DNA from: a bacterium
Lineage (GTDB): Bacteria > Dependentiae > Babeliae > Babeliales > RVW-14
Length of the DNA: 6,231 nt
Reading direction: 5' to 3'
Assembly: GCA_010027825.1 (NCBI GenBank)
Contig: RGUK01000090.1
Location: forward strand, 1 to 6,231
Part shown: positions 1-4,941 of the stretch, one piece after another
Layout of the letters: each line of letters begins with the position of its first letter
Numbering within the stretch: position 1 is the stretch's first letter
Translations under genes and position numbers: made by a program
The notes under the pieces: generated by a model
What the model saw: only the letters and a program-made list of their open reading frames with translations
Told to the model about the DNA's origin: nothing
Database searches by the model: none

Positions 1-1
1 G

Positions 2-238
2 GCGCAGAAGAAAGCCGCAGCGGAAAAAGCAGCCCAAGAAAAAGCCGCTGCCGCACAGAAGGCCGCAGAAGAAAAAGCCGCTGCTAAGCAAGCCGCTGCA
101 GAAAAAGCCGCTGCAGAAAAAGCAACAAAAGCGCAAGCAGCTGCAGCTAAGAAAACGACCAAAAAAGCCAAGGGCGGTACAGTCATTGCCCACAAAGGAA
201 TGACGCCCAACCTTAAAAAACAGCTAGGAATTAAATGA
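2..238 (+). CDS. C-terminal part of a Lys/Ala-rich helical phage protein (5' truncated)
   Basis: The frame is open from base 2 to the TGA at 236-238, giving 78 residues; the true start lies upstream of the window. The first about 48 residues are almost only Ala, Lys, Glu and Gln in a loose five-residue pattern (AA-x-E-K), which predicts a long charged helix or coiled coil like those of TolA-type linkers or histone-H1-like tails. It ends in a different, more conserved-looking stretch, KGGTVIAHKGMTPNLKK followed by QLGIK. The stop overlaps the start of the adaptor-like gene (ATGA), so the two are probably translationally coupled. Position just upstream of an adaptor suggests a virion or morphogenesis protein, but the N-terminal domain that would identify it is missing. 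No function can be assigned. The low-complexity composition could mislead similarity searches, so the last about 22 residues are the best query. Confidence 0.75.
   Translation, partial: AQKKAAAEKAAQEKAAAAQKAAEEKAAAKQAAAEKAAAEKATKAQAAAAKKTTKKAKGGTVIAHKGMTPNLKKQLGIK
92..121 (+). repeat. Exact 15-bp tandem duplication in the Lys/Ala-rich gene
   Basis: The 15-mer GCCGCTGCAGAAAAA occurs twice back to back (92-106 and 107-121), encoding AAAEK twice. Upstream, bases 2-91 contain degenerate versions of the same unit. The array preserves the reading frame, so copy number can change without breaking the gene. This is a coding micro-repeat, not a CRISPR or attachment site. Confidence 0.85.
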
Positions 239-957
239 CTACCACCGGCACCGCATCATTTAATTTAGACCTCAACAATCTTATTGAAGAGGCATTTGAG
301 CGTTGCGGCTCTGAGCTTCGCACGGGCTACGATATGCGCACGGCCCGCCGTAGTCTTAATCTTCTTACTATTGAATGGGCCAACCGCGGTATTAATCTTT
401 GGACAATTGAGCAGGGCAGCATTCCGCTTCTTGCTAATACCATTACATATGATTTGCCGGTTGATACAATTGACTTGTTAGACCATGTTGTGCGTACTGG
501 TAGCGGGCAAAATCAGACTGATATTAATATTACTAGAATATCGGAGCCTACTTACTCAACCATTCCTAACAAAAACGCCACCGGGCGCCCAATTCAGGTG
601 TGGGTAAATCGGCGCTCTGGGGCCACCACGCCAAATGGAGTGCAATATCCACAGATTAATATTTGGCCGCTACCAACAGTTAATGACCAATACACATTCG
701 TATATTGGCGCTTGCGTCGTATTCAAGACGCTGGCAACGGCGTGACCACACAAGATATTCCGTTTCGATTTCTACCGGCTATGGTTGCAGGTCTTGCGTA
801 CTATCTTTCGCTCAAAATCCCCGACGCCGCTCAGCGCATTCAGATGTTAAAAGCTGATTACGAAGAGCAATATCAACTTGCAGCCGATGAAGACCGCGAA
901 AAAGCGGCCATTCGCCTAGCACCGCGTGTTGGGTATGTTGGTGGCGGGGGGTGGTAA
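235..957 (+). CDS. Head-to-tail adaptor-like protein (240 aa)
   Basis: Likely an adaptor or connector that docks under the portal ring and links the phage head to the tail, in the broad fold group of P22 gp4, T7 gp11 and phage SU10 adaptors. Seen: an N-terminal helical part (residues 12-55, including LNNLIEEAFERCG and a second helix ending EWANRG), a short extended segment with YDLP (72-75), a beta-rich centre with PQINIWPLP (139-147), then a C-terminal helical bundle (RFLPAMVAGLAYYLSLK, 178-194, followed by a charged helix to about 225) and a Gly-rich tail GGGGW. This order, helices, beta core, helices, is that of the adaptor family. The ATG at 235 overlaps the previous stop (ATGA) and has AGGA at 226-229, five bases upstream. 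Family assignment comes from architecture and motifs, not from a search; the exact adaptor subfamily is uncertain. Confidence 0.88.
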   Translation: MTTTGTASFNLDLNNLIEEAFERCGSELRTGYDMRTARRSLNLLTIEWANRGINLWTIEQGSIPLLANTITYDLPVDTIDLLDHVVRTGSGQNQTDINITRISEPTYSTIPNKNATGRPIQVWVNRRSGATTPNGVQYPQINIWPLPTVNDQYTFVYWRLRRIQDAGNGVTTQDIPFRFLPAMVAGLAYYLSLKIPDAAQRIQMLKADYEEQYQLAADEDREKAAIRLAPRVGYVGGGGW

Positions 958-1380
958 GTGCCCTCCAAGTTTTCGTCTGGCAAATACTCTATTGCGGAAT
1001 GCGATAGATGCGGGTTTCGTTACAAGCTTAAACAGCTAAAACGCTTGGTTATTAAAACCAAAAACATTAATATGTTGGTGTGTCCAACATGTTGGGAACC
1101 AGACCAGCCGCAATTGTCTCTCGGGCTTTACCCAGTTAGTGACCCGCAAGCAGTGCGTAACCCAAGAACTGATACTAGCTATTACACATCAGGTACAGGG
1201 GGTTTGCAGCTACAACCGGGTCCGGGACCAAATGGTATTGGTACAATAGGTGAAGGTAGTAGAATATTTCAATGGGGTTGGAATCCCGTTGGCGGCTCAA
1301 GAGCAGACGATAATGGACTAACTCCGAATGACCTAATTGCTCAAGGACAAATCGGAAATATTGCGGTTACTACAATTTAA
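958..1380 (+). CDS. Zinc-ribbon phage protein with GTG start (140 aa)
   Basis: A small protein with two Cys pairs, C15-D-R-C18 and C42-P-T-C45, spaced as in a four-Cys zinc ribbon. Residues 14-52 (ECDRCGFRYKLKQLKR, then VCPTCWEPDQPQ) match a type often seen among structural genes of tailed phages. The second half is Gly/Pro-rich (LQLQPGPGPNG at 83-93, QWGWNPVGG at 105-113, then NGLTPNDLIAQGQIGN at 119-134), with no obvious domain. The start is GTG at 958, directly after the TAA (955-957) of the adaptor-like gene and in the same frame. The next in-frame ATG is codon 39, which would delete the first Cys pair, so GTG is preferred although no AGGA-like site precedes it, only a G-rich stretch (943-954). 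Role unknown; metal binding is predicted from the cysteines only. Its place between two adaptor-like genes suggests a virion or assembly role. Confidence 0.88.
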   Translation: MPSKFSSGKYSIAECDRCGFRYKLKQLKRLVIKTKNINMLVCPTCWEPDQPQLSLGLYPVSDPQAVRNPRTDTSYYTSGTGGLQLQPGPGPNGIGTIGEGSRIFQWGWNPVGGSRADDNGLTPNDLIAQGQIGNIAVTTI

Positions 1381-1384
1381 GGAG
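1378..1384 (+). promoter_or_regulatory. Shine-Dalgarno site fused to a stop codon, decides the next start
   Basis: TAAGGAG contains the stop of the zinc-ribbon gene and a strong Shine-Dalgarno core, GGAG at 1381-1384. Two ATGs follow in the same frame, at 1388 (3 bases away) and 1391 (6 bases away); spacing favours 1391. The site also argues against the longer frame opening at 1337, which would lie inside the zinc-ribbon gene. Confidence 0.8.
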
Positions 1385-1390
1385 TACATG

Positions 1391-1588
1391 ATGGAAAAAG
1401 ATGACCTGAAACAAGACAAAGCCCTCATTAAGAAGGCTTTCAAGCAGCATGATAAGCAAGAACACAAAGGCGGCAAAGGTACTACCCTGAAGCTCAAGAA
1501 GGGCGGCGTCACCTCTGCCGATATGAAGAAGTATGGCCGCAATTTGGCCCGCGCTATGAATCAGCGCTCGTCTGGTCGGGGTCGCTAA
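1391..1588 (+). CDS. Small, strongly basic phage protein of unknown function (65 aa)
   Basis: A 65-residue protein with 14 Lys and 5 Arg against 7 acidic residues, so a net charge near +12. An N-terminal amphipathic part (MEKDDLKQDKALIKKAFKQH) is followed by a Gly/Lys stretch (HKGGKGTTLKLKKGG), then DMKKYGRNLARAMNQ and an Arg/Ser/Gly tail. The start at 1391 is chosen for its 6-base spacing from GGAG at 1381-1384; 1388 would add one Met. Similar short Lys-rich proteins occur in the structural region of environmental phages, in my recollection without a known role. The charge would suit contact with DNA or with an acidic virion surface, but this is inference. It is followed after one base by the next gene. 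Confidence 0.8.
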   Translation: MEKDDLKQDKALIKKAFKQHDKQEHKGGKGTTLKLKKGGVTSADMKKYGRNLARAMNQRSSGRGR

Positions 1589-1589
1589 C

Positions 1590-1829
1590 ATGGCTAAGAA
1601 CAACAAACCCGCAGAAGTTTATGCTAAGCCGCATACAATGGAAGGTAAAACCGTTTCTGCCGGGGACGCCAAAGTTCATGGTGAGTATAATCCCGACCAG
1701 CTTAGCATCTCTGTTGGTAATATTTCGGCAAAAGCCAGCAACTCTCAAACAAACAAAAACGGCGAAACACAAATCCGTGGTTGCGGTGCTGCTACTAAGG
1801 GCACCAAGGCTCGTGGCCCGATGGCGTAA
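1590..1829 (+). CDS. Small phage protein with Gly/Arg/Lys C-terminal motif (79 aa)
   Basis: A 79-residue hydrophilic protein with no membrane segment. The N-terminal half is ordinary and polar, the middle (residues 37-60) is Ser/Asn-rich, and the end, residues 62-79 (IRGCGAATKGTKARGPMA), is a motif I recall at the C-terminus of many short phage proteins encoded beside tail or connector genes. The ATG at 1590 follows the previous TAA after one base, with a G-rich GGTCGGGG at 1574-1581 as the likely ribosome site. A longer overlapping frame (1621-1875) is its shadow. Function unknown. The tail with four basic residues and a single Cys65 could be a docking peptide, but that is speculation. Confidence 0.8.
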   Translation: MAKNNKPAEVYAKPHTMEGKTVSAGDAKVHGEYNPDQLSISVGNISAKASNSQTNKNGETQIRGCGAATKGTKARGPMA

Positions 1830-1831
1830 AC

Positions 1832-2464
1832 ATGAACTATACGCAACTTGTAACTATTATTCAGGATTACACTGAAAACTCCTTTGCTTCAACGGATATC
1901 AATACGTTTATCCAGCAAGCAGAAGAGCGTATCTATAATTCTGTTCAGTTACCTGCGCTACGTAAAAACGTTACTGGCACAACTACGGCTGGTAATCAAT
2001 ATCTCGGTATTCCTTCTGATTGGTTAGCTACGTTCTCTATGGCGGTTATTGACCCCACGAACGGAAATTTTCAATATTTGCTAAACAAAGACGTAAACTT
2101 TATTCGGGAAGCGTATCCGTCCCCCACGGCTACCAACATTCCAGAATATTATGCTGTATTTGATAACAGCTCATTTATTCTAGGGCCTACACCTAATTTA
2201 GTATATACAATAGAGCTGCATTACTTCTATTACCCCGAATCCATTGTCACTGCAGGTACGACTTGGCTAGGGAATAATTTTGAAACCGCGCTACTTTATG
2301 GTTCTTTGCTTGAAGCGTATACGTACATGAAGGGCGAACAAGACGTTATGGGCGTGTACAAACAAAGATATGATGAAGCTATGCAGTTACTCAAACAGCT
2401 TGGTGATGGTAAAGATAGGCGCGATGCTTATCGTTCCGGCCAAGTCCGTTATCCAGTCCAATAA
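1832..2464 (+). CDS. Second head-to-tail adaptor-like protein (210 aa)
   Basis: Predicted connector-type virion protein, closest by pattern to the phage SU10-type adaptor family. Residues 1-40 are helical (MNYTQLVTIIQDYTE, then DINTFIQQAEERIYNS), followed by a Thr-rich strand region ending YLGIPSDWL (57-65), a central beta domain with IPEYYAVFDNSSFILGPTP (103-121) and the ELHYFYYPE strand (128-136), and a C-terminal helical part (TTWLGNNFETALLYGSLLEA, 143-162, then the MGVYKQRYDEAMQLLKQL helix, 173-190). The short segment NNFETALLYGSLLEA before the last helix is typical of this family. Its layout parallels the 240-aa protein encoded at 235-957, though the two are not obviously similar residue by residue. 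The start lies two bases after the previous stop with only a weak ribosome site, so coupling to upstream translation is likely. Confidence 0.9.
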   Translation: MNYTQLVTIIQDYTENSFASTDINTFIQQAEERIYNSVQLPALRKNVTGTTTAGNQYLGIPSDWLATFSMAVIDPTNGNFQYLLNKDVNFIREAYPSPTATNIPEYYAVFDNSSFILGPTPNLVYTIELHYFYYPESIVTAGTTWLGNNFETALLYGSLLEAYTYMKGEQDVMGVYKQRYDEAMQLLKQLGDGKDRRDAYRSGQVRYPVQ

Positions 2465-2473
2465 GGAATAAAA

Positions 2474-2761
2474 ATGAGCTTTGGTGTTGATGTTCCCGTG
2501 CTTCTTGGTGGCGTTACAGTTCACACTACAAACAACCGTGGGCTTACGCCGGAAGAGCTTGCAGAAATGGCTCTAGACAAGATTATTTATGTTGGTAATC
2601 AAAGTCATCCGGCAGTTAGGGAGCAAGCGAATGCGTTTAGAAACAACATTCGCCATATTTTAGTTTCTTATATGAATCAAGCTATTGTGTGCCATAACAC
2701 AACTGTTGCAAAACGTCTCACGGATGCAGGCTATCCTGAGCTAACCCACCTATTAGATTAA
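2474..2761 (+). CDS. Conserved helical phage protein of unknown function (95 aa)
   Basis: A 95-residue, mainly helical protein. After a short hydrophobic start (FGVDVPVLLGGVTVHTT) comes NRGLTPEELAEMALDKIIYV (21-40), then HPAVREQANAFRNNIRHILV (45-64), and a last helical part ending AGYPELTHLLD. I recognise this pattern (a TTNNRGxTPEE segment, then a PAxRxQAxAF helix) as a widespread small phage protein usually encoded close to tail genes, without a known biochemical role. The ATG is preceded by TAAGGA (2462-2467), the stop of the adaptor-like gene merged with a Shine-Dalgarno site. It could be a minor virion component or an assembly factor; the sequence does not decide. Confidence 0.87.
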   Translation: MSFGVDVPVLLGGVTVHTTNNRGLTPEELAEMALDKIIYVGNQSHPAVREQANAFRNNIRHILVSYMNQAIVCHNTTVAKRLTDAGYPELTHLLD

Positions 2762-2770
2762 GGAAATATC

Positions 2771-3199
2771 ATGGCTATTACTCAAGCAATGTGCACGTCG
2801 TTCAAGGTTGAACTCATGACGGCAACGCACAACTTCACCGCCTCTACCGGCGATACTTTCAAGATTGCGCTGTACACCTCGTCGGCCACTCTTGATGCCA
2901 CTACTACTGCATACACCATTTCTAACGAAGTAACCGGAACTGGTTATACGGCAGGGGGCAACACGTTAAGCAGCGTGACTCCGACTTCTTCGGGCACTAC
3001 TGCGTTTACTAGCTTTGCTAATACGACTTGGAGTACCGCCACCATTACGGCTCGCGGCGCTTTGATTTACAACAGCAGCAAGTCAAACAAGTCGGTGTGC
3101 GTGCTGGACTTTGGTTCGGATAAGACTTCTACCGCCGGTAACTTCACAATTATTTTCCCGACGGCTGACGCTAGTAACGCAATTATCCGTATTGCTTAA
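2771..3199 (+). CDS. Beta-rich phage surface or tail protein (142 aa)
   Basis: A Thr/Ser/Gly-rich protein of alternating polar and hydrophobic residues, as in beta-sandwich virion proteins. Seen: an N-terminal segment MAITQAMCTSFKVELM, a strand DTFKIALYTSSATL (28-41), EVTGTGYTAGGNTL (53-66), TARGALIYNSS (93-103), and near the end VLDFGSDKTSTAGNFTI followed by IFPTADASNAIIRIA. This combination is one I associate with a very common short structural gene of environmental tailed phages, often labelled hypothetical or tail protein. It starts 9 bases after the previous stop with TAAGGAA (2759-2765). It is the first of four consecutive beta-rich genes. Whether it sits on capsid or tail cannot be told from sequence. 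Confidence 0.86.
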   Translation: MAITQAMCTSFKVELMTATHNFTASTGDTFKIALYTSSATLDATTTAYTISNEVTGTGYTAGGNTLSSVTPTSSGTTAFTSFANTTWSTATITARGALIYNSSKSNKSVCVLDFGSDKTSTAGNFTIIFPTADASNAIIRIA

Positions 3200-3208
3200 G
3201 GTGTATAA

Positions 3209-3661
3209 ATGGCCCTTGTCATTGCCGACCGCGTAAAAGAAACAACCACCACTACTGGTACGGGTACAGTTACCCTTGCTGGTGCCGCCACTGGTTTTCA
3301 ATCTTTTGCTGTGGTTGGCAACGGCAACCAGACTTACTACACTATTGCCGGTCAGGGAACTTCTGAATGGGAAGTGGGCATTGGCACATACACTTCTTCT
3401 GGCACTACGCTTTCGCGCACTACAGTTCTTGCGTCATCTAACGCTGGGTCTTTAGTTAATTTTAGTGCGGGCACTAAGGACGTATTTGTTACATATCCTG
3501 CTGATGGAAGCTCGGTTGCGCCCGTTATGGAACAAACAACAACGGTATTAAAAAACATTACCGTTAATAGTGGATTAAATGGATTGTCTGTTGGGCCAAC
3601 TACAGTAAGTTCTGGATATTCCGTCACAGTATCTAGCGGACAAAGGTGGGTTGTTATATGA
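3209..3661 (+). CDS. Beta-rich tail fibre-like module protein (150 aa)
   Basis: Predicted virion protein of the tail fibre or baseplate-proximal type. Residues 1-100 form one module: MALVIADRVKETTTTTGTGT at the N-terminus, then GFQSFAVVGNGNQTYYTIA (29-47), TSEWEVGIGTYTSSGTTLSR (51-70), a TTVLASSNAGSLVNFSAG stretch (71-88) and VFVTYPADG (92-100). I recognise this module from many phage fibre genes, where it often heads a longer polypeptide. Here it is followed only by about 50 residues ending in VTVSSGQRWVVI (139-150), a C-terminal signature seen at the end of other phage fibre proteins. The ATG has AAGG at 3198-3201. The last codons overlap the next gene (ATGA at 3658-3661). Confidence 0.85.
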   Translation: MALVIADRVKETTTTTGTGTVTLAGAATGFQSFAVVGNGNQTYYTIAGQGTSEWEVGIGTYTSSGTTLSRTTVLASSNAGSLVNFSAGTKDVFVTYPADGSSVAPVMEQTTTVLKNITVNSGLNGLSVGPTTVSSGYSVTVSSGQRWVVI

Positions 3662-4470
3662 GTACTATTTCTGCGGGCACCGCAGCCACAAACGCCCTTG
3701 TTGCAACGGGAGATACCACCGGCAACTTAATTTTTGCCAGCACCGGCGTTGAAACCGCAAGAATTGACACAAGCGGGCGATTTGGTATTGGTGTTACCCC
3801 GTCAGGAAGTGGTTTGCTTGAACTCAAGGCAGGAACAACATCCGTTGCTCCAGTAAAACTTAACTCTGGCACCAACTTAACTTCAGCGGCAGCAGGCATT
3901 GTTGAATATGATGGCAAAGTTTTTTACGCTACTCCACAAGGTACTCAGCGTGGTGTTGTGCCGGGAATGCAATTTTATAGGCTTGATTCTAGCGTTGCCG
4001 GGGCAAACGTAAACACCGCACAAAATATTTTTGGTGTAGGTGTAACTTTATCTGGAAGTACGGTTTACGCATTTCAATCTATTTACGCACTAAGCAAAAC
4101 CACGGGAACAACCAGTCATAGCATTCAATCGGGTTTTGGCGGGAATGCGACACTAAATAATATTGCTTACGTTATTCAACAATATCAAAATAATTCAAGT
4201 CTTACGTCTGCTTTGGTTGCATCAAGTTATCAATATATACAAACCGCATCAGCAACATCCGATAACATAGGCGCAAGAACAAATGCTTCACAATATTCTT
4301 TTTTCGTAGTGTCTGGCACTGTTTCAATAAACGCGGGTGGCACGTTTATTCCTCAATACACATTAACCTCCGCCCCCGGTGGAGCGTATACCACAGCCGC
4401 AGGTTCGTACTTTTTAATTTATCCAATCGGGTCTTCTGGCGCCAACATTAGCGTTGGTACTTGGACTTAA
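3658..4470 (+). CDS. Putative tail fibre / receptor-contact protein (270 aa)
   Basis: A Ser/Thr/Ala/Gly-rich beta protein in two visible parts. The N-terminal part (residues 1-100) carries GDTTGNLIFASTGVETARID (18-37), SGRFGIGVTPSGSG (39-52) and the fibre-type segment APVKLNSGTNLTSAAAG (64-80) with VEYDGKVFYATPQGTQRGV (82-100). This is a pattern known from phage tail fibres and from proteins with a later intramolecular chaperone, but no chaperone domain follows. The second part (about 101-270) is a compact beta domain starting GMQFYRLDSS and ending ANISVGTWT, which may be the tip that binds the host; I cannot name its family. The ATG at 3658 is preferred to the in-frame GTG at 3646 because GGTGG at 3645-3649 lies 8 bases upstream of the ATG and the ATGA overlap fits the region. 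Confidence 0.85.
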   Translation: MSTISAGTAATNALVATGDTTGNLIFASTGVETARIDTSGRFGIGVTPSGSGLLELKAGTTSVAPVKLNSGTNLTSAAAGIVEYDGKVFYATPQGTQRGVVPGMQFYRLDSSVAGANVNTAQNIFGVGVTLSGSTVYAFQSIYALSKTTGTTSHSIQSGFGGNATLNNIAYVIQQYQNNSSLTSALVASSYQYIQTASATSDNIGARTNASQYSFFVVSGTVSINAGGTFIPQYTLTSAPGGAYTTAAGSYFLIYPIGSSGANISVGTWT

Positions 4471-4479
4471 GGAAAAATA

Positions 4480-4941
4480 ATGGCTTCTATAATTAATGCT
4501 TCGCCTTCCGCTGTTTCCGTTACTTCAGATGGCACTAGCGCGTTAACACTACAAACAAATGGCACAGACGCTCTTGCACTTGTTTCTGGCGCGGTAGTTA
4601 ATCCTACAATCCAAAACTATGTGGAAAGTGTAGTTGCAATCGGCACTGTTACTACTTCTTCTGTACTTAGCCTTTCTAACGGTACAGTGCAAACCGCAAC
4701 TCTTACTGCATCCACAACCTGCGCCTTTACAATGCCGACAGCAACTGCGGGCAAATCTTTTGTATTGTTGTTAAAACAAGCAGCGTCTACGGGTAACGGT
4801 AACGCCACATTTACTGGGGTGAAGTGGTCTTCAAATGGCGCACCAACAATTACTGCCACCGCCGGAAAAATGGACATTTTAACTTTCATTGCAGATGGAA
4901 CTAATTGGTACGGTTCATATATTCAAGGATATACACCGTAA
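4480..4941 (+). CDS. Tail fibre-like beta protein (153 aa)
   Basis: A short Thr/Ala/Ser-rich beta protein. Its N-terminus (SDGTSALTLQTNGTDALAL, 16-34) resembles the start of the 270-aa neighbour, and is followed by NPTIQNYVESVVAIGTV (41-57). The rest is a distinct domain with GTVQTATLTASTTCAFTMP (68-86), the hydrophobic strand GKSFVLLLKQAA (91-102), FTGVKWSSNGAPTITATAGK (111-130) and DILTFIADGTNWYGSYIQGY (132-151). I know the latter domain as the C-terminal part of many environmental phage fibre genes, where it may trimerise or bind ligand; neither is shown. It begins 9 bases after the previous stop with AAGGAA (4469-4474), and its stop overlaps the LamG gene start (TAATG, 4939-4943). Confidence 0.86.
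   Translation: MASIINASPSAVSVTSDGTSALTLQTNGTDALALVSGAVVNPTIQNYVESVVAIGTVTTSSVLSLSNGTVQTATLTASTTCAFTMPTATAGKSFVLLLKQAASTGNGNATFTGVKWSSNGAPTITATAGKMDILTFIADGTNWYGSYIQGYTP

Noticed and set aside
2..121. CRISPR-like direct repeats
   Set aside because: The repeats are tandem, 15 bases long, without spacers and in frame within a protein gene.
70..222. Programmed frameshift at A-rich runs (GAAAAAG repeats, AAAAAAC at 215-221)
   Set aside because: The runs are not in the register needed for a -1 slippery heptamer (X XXY YYZ), and the normal frame leads straight into a coupled ATGA junction.
1337..1390. Longer start for the 65-aa basic protein at 1337
   Set aside because: It would overlap the zinc-ribbon gene by 44 bases and ignores the strong GGAG at 1381-1384.
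1333..1772. Overlapping minus-strand reading frames (1333-1542, 1370-1606, 1554-1772)
   Set aside because: They lie opposite + strand genes with good start sites, overlap one another, have no plausible ribosome site and give low-complexity proteins. They are shadows of Lys-rich coding sequence.
3646..3657. GTG at 3646 as start of the 270-aa fibre-like protein
   Set aside because: It adds only MGCY, places the ribosome-binding GGTGG on the start codon itself and loses the usual ATGA coupling.
3083..4889. Minus-strand frames opposite the fibre-like genes (3083-3301, 3352-3627, 3654-3917, 4617-4889)
   Set aside because: Thr/Ser/Gly/Ala-rich genes contain few codons that read as stops on the other strand, so long antisense frames are expected. 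None shows a recognisable protein.
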